Below are positions 45,998 to 56,072 of a stretch of DNA of 64,000 bases, piece after piece. The stretch's first letter is position 1. Each line of letters opens with the position of its first letter. Position numbers and translations under genes: made by a program. The notes under the pieces are model-generated. The model saw nothing but the letters and a program-made list of their open reading frames with translations, was not told the DNA's origin and made no database searches. The stretch is from DATJMJ01 sp035503915 (GTDB taxonomy: Bacteria > Actinomycetota > Acidimicrobiia > Acidimicrobiales > Palsa-688): positions 97,688-161,687 of the forward strand of contig DATJSU010000053.1 of assembly GCA_035503915.1 (NCBI GenBank). The letters run 5' to 3'.

Positions 45998-46741
45998 ATG
46001 TCAGCACCCGCGCCCAGCCAAGTTGCCCGGCAGCTCTTTGCCGGCCTCGGCCCCCGCTACGACGTACTTGCCGAAGTGCTTTCTTTTGGTCAGAACCGCC
46101 GCTGGCGCCGAGCGATGGTGGACGCTGTCATCCCGTCGCTCCCCGGGCGCGTGCTGGACGTAGCGACCGGGACGGCAGGCGTAGCACTGCAGATAGCGGC
46201 TCGCTCTGGCGCCCGCGTGACAGGGGTCGACCTGAGCACCGACATGCTACGAACGGGAGCCGCGAGGGCGTCGCAAAGTGAGCAAGCGGACCGCGTGAAC
46301 CTCCTGGCTGGCAGCGCCGAAGCGCTCCCGTTCCCTGACGAGAGCTTCGACGCGCTCAGTTTTACCTACCTATTGCGCTACGTGCCCGACCCGGCGGCGA
46401 CATTGCGGGAACTCCTACGCGTGCTGAAACCGGGCGGAGTGATCGCGAACCTCGAGTTTGCCCTCCCGGAGAGCCGCATTTGGCGGCCTGCTTGGGCCCT
46501 TTACACACGCCTTGGGCTCCCTCTCGCAGGCTTGGCTTTGGGGAGCCGCGAGTGGTACGAAGTGGGGAAGTTCCTGGGGCCGTCTATCAGCTCGTTTTAC
46601 CGCCGGTACCCTCTCGCCTGGCAAGTCAACGCCTGGCGGGAAGCCGGTGCCCGGGACCTGCACACGAGGGTGATGAGCTTGGGAGGCGGGCTTGTTATTT
46701 GGGGGCGGAAGGCAAGAAGGCCCGAAGATGGGCGCTCTTGA
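45998..46741 (+). CDS. MenG/UbiE-family demethylmenaquinone methyltransferase
   Basis: SAM-dependent C-methyltransferase, likely the last step of menaquinone synthesis. Features: LFAGLGPRYDVLAEVLSFGQNRRW, the UbiE opening; VLDVATGTAGVALQIA, the SAM motif I; GSAEALPFPDESFDAL; and the C-terminal W-rich segment. The 247 residues are a usual length. A TATTTT hexamer ends 7 bp before ATG 45998, compatible with a leaderless message. The next gene overlaps its end by 14 bp. The symbol is left empty because related methyltransferases act on other polyprenyl quinones. Confidence 0.85.
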   Translation: MSAPAPSQVARQLFAGLGPRYDVLAEVLSFGQNRRWRRAMVDAVIPSLPGRVLDVATGTAGVALQIAARSGARVTGVDLSTDMLRTGAARASQSEQADRVNLLAGSAEALPFPDESFDALSFTYLLRYVPDPAATLRELLRVLKPGGVIANLEFALPESRIWRPAWALYTRLGLPLAGLALGSREWYEVGKFLGPSISSFYRRYPLAWQVNAWREAGARDLHTRVMSLGGGLVIWGRKARRPEDGRS

Positions 46742-47459
46742 GCCTGCCTGGTACGCCGCCGGCCCGGGCAAGCTACGCGATTGGCTGAGCCTTTTGCACC
46801 CGCCGTACACGGCTTGGCACCTGAGCTATGTCCTCATTGGTGCCTCCCTCGCGCCCAGGTTCCACCTGGGGCGCCTGCTGGCCACCCTCGCCGCGTTCGC
46901 GCTCGCCGTTGGCGTCGGCGCGCACGGGCTCGACGAGCTGAAAGGGCGGCCGCTTCGGACTGCCATCCCTGCTCCTTTGTTGGCCGCAGTCTCATTGGTC
47001 TCGATAAGCGCTGCGGTCGCTCTAGGGGTCATCGGGATATACCGGGTGGGTTGGGGATTAGCGGCTTTCATCCTGGTGGGCCTGGTACTGGTCGTCGGTT
47101 ACAACTTGGAGATCTGGCACGGCCGCCTCCATGGCGGCGTCGTGTTCGCTCTCGGCTGGGGCTCTTTCCCTCTGCTTACCGCCTACTACGCGCAAGCTTC
47201 TTCGCTCCGGGCTTCGGCAGTCCTGGGGGCTGTCTTCGCCTACTTCTTCTCGCGCGCACAGCGGGCCCTGAGCACAGAAGCACGGGACCTGCGCCGCCGA
47301 GTGGTCTCGGTCGCAGGCGAGCGCGTCTACGAGACCGGCACCCGGGTCGAGCTCACAAGGGATGCGCTCCTCAGGCCGCTAGAGCAGGCGCTAGTGGCGC
47401 TGTCCTGGTGCACCTGCGTCCTCGGCGCTGCCCTCGTCGTGGCCCGGACAGGCTACTAG
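46728..47459 (+). CDS. UbiA-like membrane protein
   Basis: Membrane protein of 243 residues with about 6-7 TM segments. It begins with a short cytoplasmic amphipathic part and LHPPYTAWHLSYVLIG, then places GVGAHGLDELKGRPL where UbiA prenyltransferases have their first Asp-rich motif. The latter is reduced to a single Asp with a Glu. The second Asp motif is not seen; VGYNLEIWHGRLHG lies at about that position. Because its start overlaps the menG-type gene, it may work with menaquinone or another prenyl lipid. UbiA homology is my judgement by eye. Confidence 0.6.
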   Translation: MGALEPAWYAAGPGKLRDWLSLLHPPYTAWHLSYVLIGASLAPRFHLGRLLATLAAFALAVGVGAHGLDELKGRPLRTAIPAPLLAAVSLVSISAAVALGVIGIYRVGWGLAAFILVGLVLVVGYNLEIWHGRLHGGVVFALGWGSFPLLTAYYAQASSLRASAVLGAVFAYFFSRAQRALSTEARDLRRRVVSVAGERVYETGTRVELTRDALLRPLEQALVALSWCTCVLGAALVVARTGY

Positions 47460-47502
47460 GCGACGGCCTCGCCCGACGCGCGCAAGACTCTTGGCCGTGG
47501 CC

Positions 47503-48534
47503 ATGAACGGCTCTTCCGCGGAGTGGGTGCGGGTGCGTGCGCCCGTACGAGTGTTCGATGCCGGAGGCTGGACGGACACTTGGTTCGCCGAACAGGGCGT
47601 CGTTTGCCACCTTTGCGTAAGCCCGGGCGCAGAGGCTTATGTGCGGGCGCAGCCATGCCGTGCACCCGAGCAGGCCCAGGTCCACCTCAAAGTGCCGGAC
47701 TATGCGGACGACTACAGCTTCAGCACCACCGCTCCGCCGCACCGGCACCCTCTCCTGGAGGCGACGCTGCGCCGGTGGGCGCCACCTCGATGCGACCTCG
47801 ATGTGGAGGTTTCCTGCGCCGTGCCAGCTGGGTCAAGCCTCGGGACATCTGCCTCCGTCGTCGTCGCCCTCATGACCGCGCTCCGTGCTTTGAGCGGCGA
47901 AATCGTAGAGCCGGCAATGGTCGCCCGAGCTGCTCACGACATCGAGACCATTGACCTGGGCCGCCAGAGCGGCGTGCAAGACCAGGTCGCGGCGGCCTTT
48001 GGCGGGGTCAATTTGGTCCGCATAGCTCCGTACCCGCACTTCGAAGTCAGCCAGCTCTCTGTGAGCGACGAGGTGGTCGGGTCCCTGGCGGACCGCTTGG
48101 TGACTGTTTACCTCGGCGCTCACGACTCGAGCGACGTCCATCTCGAGGTGATAGCGCACCTGACGAGGGGCGAGGGGCCCGGCAGGAAAGCGCTCGAGGC
48201 ACTGCGGGCTGCCGCCACCAGCGCAGGCGACGCCCTCGTGTGCGGTGACCTCGCTGCCTACGGGCAGGCAATGACCGCGGCTACCGAAGCGCAAGCATTG
48301 CTGGGCCCGACGCTTGTCAACCCGACGGCACGCGAGCTGATCGAAGTGGCGGCCAAGCACGGGGCGATCGGGTGGAAGGTGAACGGTGCGGGTGGACCAG
48401 GCGGTTCGCTCTCCATCCTCTGCGAGGATGACCCTGGGGCACTGCTCACAGCGCTCGCCGCTGTCGCCGAGGCGCCCGTGCTCCCTGTCCGCCCCTGCGC
48501 CTCGGGGGCGTGCCTGATCGACACGTCGCGCTAA
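47503..48534 (+). CDS. GHMP-family sugar kinase
   Basis: Cytoplasmic GHMP kinase of 343 residues, probably phosphorylating a sugar or sugar-phosphate (heptose-7-phosphate, fucose or arabinose kinase-like). VRVRAPVRVFDAGGWTDTW is the sugar-binding motif 1 of the HddA/FKP type, and VPAGSSLGTSASVVVAL the ATP-binding motif 2. VNGAGGPGGSLSILC is motif 3. ATG 47503 is used; TTG 47491 is a possible start. It follows the UbiA-like gene after 43 bp in the same direction. Its substrate is unknown and no related sugar pathway is near. Confidence 0.85.
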   Translation: MNGSSAEWVRVRAPVRVFDAGGWTDTWFAEQGVVCHLCVSPGAEAYVRAQPCRAPEQAQVHLKVPDYADDYSFSTTAPPHRHPLLEATLRRWAPPRCDLDVEVSCAVPAGSSLGTSASVVVALMTALRALSGEIVEPAMVARAAHDIETIDLGRQSGVQDQVAAAFGGVNLVRIAPYPHFEVSQLSVSDEVVGSLADRLVTVYLGAHDSSDVHLEVIAHLTRGEGPGRKALEALRAAATSAGDALVCGDLAAYGQAMTAATEAQALLGPTLVNPTARELIEVAAKHGAIGWKVNGAGGPGGSLSILCEDDPGALLTALAAVAEAPVLPVRPCASGACLIDTSR

Positions 48535-48556
48535 GCGCACCGGCCGGCTGGTGACC

Positions 48557-48570
48557 GGGGCAGGGGCCCC
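48557..48570 (+). terminator. Weak hairpin after the GHMP kinase gene
   Basis: A 5-bp GC-rich stem GGGGC/GCCCC with a 4-base loop lies 22 bp after the GHMP kinase stop. It is followed by TCTAAACTCT, not a T-run, so termination is uncertain. A possible promoter for livK follows: TTGAAC (48627-48632) with TGTTAC (48651-48656) at 18-bp spacing. Confidence 0.3.
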
Positions 48571-48728
48571 TCTAAACTCTCGCCCCAATGCGAAGCGCAG
48601 ACATACCTGGTCAGTCAGGCCGTCAGTTGAACACGCCGGCATGTTCGGACTGTTACCACAAAACCATCACACTCCTGCGCCACGGGCCCTCTGGTTCGCA
48701 GCAGGCATGTGTGTACGAAAGGAGACGC

Positions 48729-49940
48729 ATGTACAAATCTCTCCCCAAGAGAGCCGTCGCAGTGGCTGCCGCCGTTGCTGCCTCAGCGTTGTCGCTGGGC
48801 GCCACCGCAGCACCGGCTACAGCAGCCAGCAAACCGACCTTCACCATCGCATTCGAGGGCCCGCTCTCGGGTGGCAACCAGCAGCTCGGAGAAAACGTCG
48901 AGTACGCAGTCGAGCTCGCCGTCGACCAAGCAAATGCCGGCACAACCTTCGGGAACCTGCCATTCACGCTCAAGTGGTTGGCCAAAGACGACCAAGGCTC
49001 GGCCACAATTTCGCCCACCGACGCCCAGGAGCTCGTCTCCAACCCGTCCGTCATAGCCGTCGTCGGGCCCATGTTCTCAGGCGCCACCAAGGCCGCTGAG
49101 CCGACCTTCAGCGCCCACAACCTTGCAACGGTGAGCCCGTCGGCCACCAACCCTGCGCTCGCAACCTCGGGCTGGCACAACTTCTTCAGGGATGTTGCCG
49201 GTGACAACATCCAGGGCCCGACTGACGCCAACTACGTGGTCAAGACGATGCACGACACCAACCTCATGGTCGTGAGCGATGCCAGCACTTACGGCGCCGG
49301 CTTAGCTGATGCTTTTGCCGCCCAGGCGAAAGCGGACGGCGCCAAGGTGACCACGGGCACTTTCCCTGGCACCTCGCAGTGCAGTGACGGCACCGCGAGC
49401 CCCACCCAGTACCCCGACGACGCGGCCACGGTTGTAAGCGCCAAGCCGCAGCTGTTGTTCTACGGGGGCTATTACTGCGACCTCGGGCTCTTGCTGGGTG
49501 CCCTCCACAAAGCGGGCTACACGGGCAAAGTAATGAGCGGTGACGGCAGCGAGAGCAACGCGCTCGTGTCGGGCACCAACCCACCGAGCGCGGCCAATGG
49601 CGTTTACGCCAGCTGCCCGTGCGCCGTCGTTGGCAGCACGCCAACGGACAAGGCCTTCTCCGCCGGCTTCACGAAACTGGCTCACTTCGCGCCCGCCATC
49701 TACTCGCCGGAGGGTTATGACGCCACGAACGTCATCATCGACGCGATGAAGATCTTGGCGTCCGGCAAGTCCGGGACGATGGCCATCGACCGGGTCAACC
49801 TCGTCAACCAACTTCACAAGACCAGCTATGCGGGCATCACGAAGACAGTGTCCTTCTTGTCCAACGGCAACATCAACGGGTCCGACATCTACGTGTACCG
49901 GGTCGAAAACGGCAAGTTCGTCCAACTGGGCCTCGAATAG
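48729..49940 (+). CDS. livK: Branched-chain amino-acid ABC transporter substrate-binding protein
   Basis: Periplasmic-type type I binding protein of 403 residues. It has a signal peptide (KRAVAVAAAVAASALSLGATAAPATAA) and no lipobox Cys, so it is probably secreted or held otherwise. The mature part starts KPTFTIAFEGPLSGGNQQLG as in LivJ/LivK proteins and includes VVGPMFSGATKAAEPTF. ATG 48729 is preceded by GAAAGGAGACGC. A hairpin between this gene and livH may limit read-through, so that more binding protein is made than permease. The ligand could be any branched-chain or related amino acid. Confidence 0.93.
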   Translation: MYKSLPKRAVAVAAAVAASALSLGATAAPATAASKPTFTIAFEGPLSGGNQQLGENVEYAVELAVDQANAGTTFGNLPFTLKWLAKDDQGSATISPTDAQELVSNPSVIAVVGPMFSGATKAAEPTFSAHNLATVSPSATNPALATSGWHNFFRDVAGDNIQGPTDANYVVKTMHDTNLMVVSDASTYGAGLADAFAAQAKADGAKVTTGTFPGTSQCSDGTASPTQYPDDAATVVSAKPQLLFYGGYYCDLGLLLGALHKAGYTGKVMSGDGSESNALVSGTNPPSAANGVYASCPCAVVGSTPTDKAFSAGFTKLAHFAPAIYSPEGYDATNVIIDAMKILASGKSGTMAIDRVNLVNQLHKTSYAGITKTVSFLSNGNINGSDIYVYRVENGKFVQLGLE

Positions 49941-49963
49941 CGGCCATCTCTAGCTGACAAGGT

Positions 49964-49999
49964 GCCGGGCGCTCCACACTGCGGGTGCCCGGCCCTTTC
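49964..49999 (+). terminator. Hairpin attenuator between livK and livH
   Basis: A 7-bp perfect stem GCCGGGC/GCCCGGC (49964-49970 and 49987-49993) with a 16-base loop is followed by CCTTTCCCTAA. It lies 23 bp after the livK stop and 67 bp before livH. It is the common position of partial terminators in binding-protein operons. Confidence 0.5.
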
Positions 50000-50066
50000 C
50001 CTAATGGGGCCCGACTTCTAATCGCTCAATCTGGCGCCCAAGGCCCCAGGAAGCGGTCTTGATCGT

Positions 50067-51010
<944 letters not shown>

Positions 51011-51014
<4 letters not shown>

Positions 51015-53158
51015 CCCTCTCCGCACCAAGCAGCACGGGCACATTGGAGGGGAGCCCTCCAGCGAGCCCGTCGCGAAAGTCGCCCTCGGCCCAACTCGGC
51101 AGTTTGGCTGCCAACGCGGTGGTACGGCGGCTCGGCTTGTGCGTGGTCGGTTGCCTCGTCTTGGCGATCATGACCGGGCCGGAGGGGACCAATAGTGCCC
51201 CGACTTCTGGGTTCACCGGCTCGTTGCAGTTCCCGCGGCTGTTTTGGTTCCTTGGGGTTGGCCTTGTGCTGTTCGCCGCCGTATGGATCTGGCACTCGTT
51301 CGGCAAGGCGCTCACAGCCGTCGCCGGGCGTCTGCGCGAGTGGGTCATCACGGCGACGGCCCAGCGTTGGGTGCGCCTGTCATCGGCGGCCGCCATCGTC
51401 GCCGCCGGTTTTGTCTGGGTGTCGTGGATCTCGCCAAGCGACACTTGGAAAGGTGGCGTCTGCATCCAGGTGGGCTGCGTGCTGGCAGCTATGGAGCTTG
51501 TTACTTACATTTTCCAATCGAGGTCACTGAGATCCGCCCGGTTATGCGGCTACGCCTTCCTCGCTTGCTACGGAGCACTCGCGTGGGTGCACAACAGCAT
51601 CTCGAGGTACCTCAACTCGATCGGGGCCATACCCCACGACCGGACCTTAGGGCGGGCAGTGCTCTGGGTCGCGCTGAGCCTGTTTGTGCTCGAGGCCCTC
51701 CTCTTTGCCCTTACTGTCGCCCGAAAGGTGACCGTCCCACGGCGTAAACGGGGCTTCACCGCTTCCGCGGCTGCAGTGCTGGTCGTCTACGGGTGGCTGA
51801 TGTGGACGACCTGGTCCATGTGGCGCACATCTACACCGCATTCGTTGGCTCATTGGCTGGCCTCCATCCATGTTCTCCCCCACAACGGGCCGGCCGGGAT
51901 CACCGTGATGTCGATCGGCGGCGCCCTAGCTCTGTTCTCCCTCGTGTGGACAGGGTCGGATATCGCCGCGGCTCTCCGGGGCTCACTCCCGCCACATGCT
52001 CGCTTCCAGTTCACCGGGATCACAAAACAGGCCAAGTTCCCTTATGGCAAGGCCGCCTTTACGATGGCCGCCCTCCTCGTGGCGGTCGAGTGGCCCTTGC
52101 ACATGAACCCCGGCGTCCAATCGATCCTCACTACACAAGTAGCCATTTACATACTGCTCTCAATGGGCCTCAACGTGGTCGTCGGCTTCGCGGGCTTGCT
52201 CGACCTCGGGTACATCGCCTTCTGGGCCATCGGGGCGTACACGACTGCCTATTTCACAGGGGCTTTGCCCGTCCAACCCCCCTTCCTCCTCAACCCTTTC
52301 TGGGTCATTCCCTTCGCCATCGTCGCTGCCATGCTTACCGGTGTACTGCTCGGCACTCCAACTCTTCGCCTCCGAGGTGACTACCTGGCAATTGTCACGC
52401 TCGGCTTCGGCGAGATCATCGAGATCGTCGCCAATAACCTCAACAGGGTGACGGGTGGCCCCGAAGGCACGCCCGGCTTCATCCCCCAGTTCTCGTTCCA
52501 CGTCTTCTCGGTGAAGTACCACTGGAAGGGGACGGTCCTGCCCTACTACTACCTGATCCTCGCCGTCGCGGTCGTTTTCATGGTGGCGTTCCGCTTCCTC
52601 GAACATTCCCGTGTCGGCCGGTCCTGGACCGCAATTCGTGAGGACGAGGTCGCAGCGGACTCATTAGGGATCAATGCCTTGAAGTACAAGGTCATGGCTT
52701 TCGCGATCGGCGCCTCCACTTCTGGCTTCGCCGGGGTCTTTTTCGCCAGCCAGGTGCAAAGCCTTGTGCCCTACGACTTCACCGTCCAGACGTCCATATT
52801 GATCCTCGTATTCGTGATCTTCGGAGGGATGGGCTCTATTGCGGGCGCCGTGGTCGGAGCATTTGTCATCCAATGGTTGCCTCAGTACCTCAATTACCGC
52901 CAGTTCTCGGGCTACAACCAGCAGGACGAGTTCATCTATTTGGGCGCCCTGCTGATCCTGCTCATGATCTTCCGCCCTCAAGGCATCATCCCCTCACGGA
53001 GGCGGCGCCGGGAGATCCTGCTCACCGAAGAAGGCATTGGCCACCCCGAGGCTCCGGGCGGACCGGTGCGCCTTGTTTCCATGGGCGAGGAGCTGCCCTC
53101 GTCCTATGGGAAGTTGTCCCTCGACGAGCCCGGCTATGTCGGCCCGGAAACGGAATGA
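51011..53158 (+). CDS. livM: LivM permease with long N-terminal membrane extension
   Basis: 715 residues, about twice the usual LivM. The C-terminal ~370 residues are a normal LivM: TTQVAIYILLSMGLNVVVGF, GLLDLGYIAFWAIGAYT, the EAA-like loop GRSWTAIREDEVAADSLGIN and the closing FRPQGIIPSRR. The first ~340 residues add about seven TM segments (for example FWFLGVGLVLFAAVWIW, AVLWVALSLFVLEALLFAL) and have no recognisable domain. One unbroken frame covers both parts. A basic/acidic soluble tail of ~50 residues ends the protein. It overlaps livH and precedes livG by 9 bp. Confidence 0.92.
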
Positions 53159-53167
53159 GCAACTGAG

Positions 53168-54016
53168 ATGAGCGCCGCAGAAACCCCCGTCGCCGCGCCC
53201 GACGCCAGCGACGTCCTGTTCTTGGTCGAGCACGTGACGCTGCGCTTTGGCGGTGTCACAAGCCTGCGAGACGTGTCGCTGCAACTGCACCGGGGAGAGA
53301 TCCTGTCCGTCATAGGGCCCAATGGCGCCGGGAAAACTTCCTTGTTCAACTGCCTAACTGGCGTCTACCACCCCCAAGAAGGGTCGATCCGGTTCAGCCC
53401 AAAACAGGGCCGGGTCGTCAACGTTATCGGGCTACCGCCTTACAAGGTCAGCCGCCTCGGGGTCGCGCGGACGTTCCAAACGTCCCGCATGTTCGGCGCA
53501 CTGACAACCTTTGAGAACGTGAAGATCGGTGTCGAGGCCAGGCAGCACACCGGACCGGCGGGGGCCATGCTCCGCTTGCCGCGAGCGCGGAGGGAAGAAC
53601 ATGAGGGTGACCTCAAGACGCTCGAGCTCTTGCGCTTCGTTGGCTTGAGCAGATGGGCCAACCACCTCTCGAGCGCATTGCCGTACGGTGGTCGCCGGCG
53701 CCTCGAGATCGCCCGCGCCCTCGCCACCGCACCAGCCGTCCTACTGCTCGATGAGCCCGCCGCGGGCACAAACCCCGCCGAGAAACTCGAACTGGCCGAG
53801 CTGGTGCGCAAGGTCGTTGGCGAGCTCGGCGTCACGGTATTGCTGATCGAGCACGACATGAAGCTCGTGATGTCGGTGGCGAACCGGATACTCGTGCTCA
53901 ACTTCGGCGAGGTGATCGCCGAAGGGCACCCGCTCGAGATCCAGAAGAACCCCGTAGTTATCAGCGCTTACCTGGGTTCAGAAGCGACGGGCGACGAAGA
54001 GGCTAACGGTCAGTAA
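53168..54016 (+). CDS. livG: Branched-chain amino-acid ABC ATPase LivG
   Basis: ATP-binding subunit of 282 residues. Walker A is GPNGAGKTSLF, the signature LPYGGRRRLEIARAL (LSYGQQ-type with changes), Walker B LLLDEPAAGTNP, and the switch His is in LIEHDMKLVM. Loop features GVARTFQTSRMFGALTTFENV mark the LivG group. Its stop overlaps the livF start (TAATG). Confidence 0.95.
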   Translation: MSAAETPVAAPDASDVLFLVEHVTLRFGGVTSLRDVSLQLHRGEILSVIGPNGAGKTSLFNCLTGVYHPQEGSIRFSPKQGRVVNVIGLPPYKVSRLGVARTFQTSRMFGALTTFENVKIGVEARQHTGPAGAMLRLPRARREEHEGDLKTLELLRFVGLSRWANHLSSALPYGGRRRLEIARALATAPAVLLLDEPAAGTNPAEKLELAELVRKVVGELGVTVLLIEHDMKLVMSVANRILVLNFGEVIAEGHPLEIQKNPVVISAYLGSEATGDEEANGQ

Positions 54017-54777
54017 TGACAATGCTCGAAGTCTCACGCGTGCAGGTCCGCTATGGTGCGGTGCCCGCGATCCACGAATTGACGATCTCGGTGGACCAAG
54101 GCGAGATCGTAACCCTTCTCGGGGCAAATGGCGCGGGCAAAACGACAACGTTGCGCATGATTTCGGGGCTGCACCACGCCGTCTCGGGCACGGTGCGCTT
54201 CGATGGCTCCGACATCTCGCGCATGCCGGCCCACTCCATCGTCGAGCTCGGCATCAGCCACGTGCCCGAGGGGAGGCGCATCTTCCCCCAGATGACTGTT
54301 CTCGAAAACCTCGAGATCGGGTCCTTTCACAAGCCTCACGCCATGGGCGAGAGGTTGGAACGCGCTTACGAGCTGTTCCCCATCCTCAAGGCGCGGCGCA
54401 AGCAGCAAGGTGGCAACCTCTCGGGCGGGGAGCAGCAAATGTTGGCCATCGCCCGCGCACTAATGGCCGAACCTCGCCTCTTGCTACTGGACGAGCCCTC
54501 CATGGGGCTCGCACCCCTTGTCGCCCAAGTCATCTTCGACATCCTGCGCACAGTCCGTGCGCAGGGAGTCACGGTATTACTTGTCGAGCAGAACGCTGCC
54601 AAAGCTCTCGAACTGGCGGACAGGGGTTACGTCCTGGAAACGGGGCGTATCGTGCTCCAGGACAATGCCGACGTCTTGCTGCGTGACGACCGCGTGCGCA
54701 TGGCCTATCTCGGGGAAGATATCGTGCCGGGCCCTGTGGCTCACAGCGACAACGGCGACACCTTGGCAGAGCCATGA
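54016..54777 (+). CDS. livF: Branched-chain amino-acid ABC ATPase LivF
   Basis: Second ATPase subunit, 253 residues. Walker A GANGAGKTTTLRMISGL, signature LSGGEQQMLAIARALM, Walker B LLLLDEPSMGLAP, and VEQNAAKALELADRGYVLETG identify LivF. Starts on the livG stop. The M20 amidohydrolase gene follows after 34 bp, so the peptidase-type enzyme is probably co-expressed with the transporter. Confidence 0.95.
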   Translation: MTMLEVSRVQVRYGAVPAIHELTISVDQGEIVTLLGANGAGKTTTLRMISGLHHAVSGTVRFDGSDISRMPAHSIVELGISHVPEGRRIFPQMTVLENLEIGSFHKPHAMGERLERAYELFPILKARRKQQGGNLSGGEQQMLAIARALMAEPRLLLLDEPSMGLAPLVAQVIFDILRTVRAQGVTVLLVEQNAAKALELADRGYVLETGRIVLQDNADVLLRDDRVRMAYLGEDIVPGPVAHSDNGDTLAEP

Positions 54778-54811
54778 CCGGCCCCGGCGCCGCTTGAGCG
54801 GAGGCATGGCT

Positions 54812-56002
54812 ATGGAGGCAACATTGGCAGCCGAGCTCGTCCTCCCGGACGCCATCGGCCTTCTCGGGGAAGCGATCGAGCTCCGACGCTCCCTGCATGC
54901 GCAGCCGGAACTGGGCCTCTCGCTCCCGCATACCCAACAGCTCGTCCTTGAGGCTCTCCAAGGCCTCGGCCTACAGCTTTGGACCGGTACGCCCACGACA
55001 TGGGTGCTCGCCTTGCTCGAAGGTGCCCTCCCGGGCCCCACCACGCTGTTGCGGGCCGACATGGACGCTCTCCCGATGCCTGAGGACACGGGGCTCCCTT
55101 ACGCCTCCAAGGTCGACGGCGTTATGCATGCTTGTGGCCACGACGCCCACGTGGCAATGCTGGCCGGCGCGGCCAAATTATTGGCCCGCCACAGGGAACA
55201 AGTGCCAGGGCGCGTCATTTTCATGTTCCAACCGGGAGAAGAGGGCCATGGCGGGGCGAAGGTGATGCTGGACGAAGGGCTCCTCGAGCGTCACGGCCAC
55301 GTCGACCGCGCCTTCGCCGTGCACATATCGTCCGTACTCCCTTCGGGGTCGATATTTGCTCGAGGAGGCACGCTCATGGCTTCGGCGGACGAGTTCCGCA
55401 TAGTCGTAACAGGCCGCGGTGGGCACGCCTCCATGCCCCACGATGCCATCGACCCGATGCCCGTTGCCTGTGAGATAGTAACCAGCTTGCAGGCAATGCT
55501 GACAAGGCGCGTGCCCGCCTTTGACCCAGCGGTGCTCACCATTGCCCACATCTCAGGCGGGACAACCTTCAATGTGATCCCCGAAACGGTGACTCTCGAA
55601 GGCACTGCCCGCGCTGTCACACCGGGTACCCGAGAACTGGTCCTGGAGCGGCTGAGGGAAGTTGCCGAGCACATCGCTGCCGCGCACCTCTGCACGGCTG
55701 AAGTTTCCAAGGTCCTGGACGGCTACCCAGTCACCGTAAACGACCCCGGTGAGGCGCAAAAGGCGCTCGAAACAGCCGCCAAGCTCTTTGGTGCCGAGCG
55801 CTCGGTCGTCATGCCGGCCCCGCTCATGGGTGCAGAGGACTGGTCTTACGTGCTTGCCCGGGTCCCAGGGTGCATGGCCTTCCTCGGTGCGATGCCGCCC
55901 GGCACAGAGAGACCGGCACCAAACCATTCCAACCGCTTCATCATCGACGAAGAGGCAATGGCAGCCGGGATCGCGATGTACGCCGCGATGGGCCTCGGCT
56001 GA
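54812..56002 (+). CDS. M20D-family amidohydrolase (N-acyl amino-acid hydrolase type)
   Basis: Metal-dependent hydrolase of 396 residues related to hippurate hydrolase and N-acyl-L-amino-acid amidohydrolases. It releases amino acids from N-acyl or related amides. Metal-binding motifs: HACGHDAH (106-113), GEEGHGG (142-148), HISS and the C-terminal HSNRFIIDE. The dimerisation domain spans about 185-300 (HISGGTTFNVIPETVTLEG). ATG 54812 has GGAGG 7 bp upstream; ATG 54806 is too close to it. Its place after livKHMGF suggests a supply of imported or released amino acids. Confidence 0.9.
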   Translation: MEATLAAELVLPDAIGLLGEAIELRRSLHAQPELGLSLPHTQQLVLEALQGLGLQLWTGTPTTWVLALLEGALPGPTTLLRADMDALPMPEDTGLPYASKVDGVMHACGHDAHVAMLAGAAKLLARHREQVPGRVIFMFQPGEEGHGGAKVMLDEGLLERHGHVDRAFAVHISSVLPSGSIFARGGTLMASADEFRIVVTGRGGHASMPHDAIDPMPVACEIVTSLQAMLTRRVPAFDPAVLTIAHISGGTTFNVIPETVTLEGTARAVTPGTRELVLERLREVAEHIAAAHLCTAEVSKVLDGYPVTVNDPGEAQKALETAAKLFGAERSVVMPAPLMGAEDWSYVLARVPGCMAFLGAMPPGTERPAPNHSNRFIIDEEAMAAGIAMYAAMGLG

Positions 56003-56072
56003 GCTAAGGCCCCTGCTCGACTGGCCGATATAGCCATGGTCGACGAGCAGGAGTCGCTGAGCAGGAGAGGTG

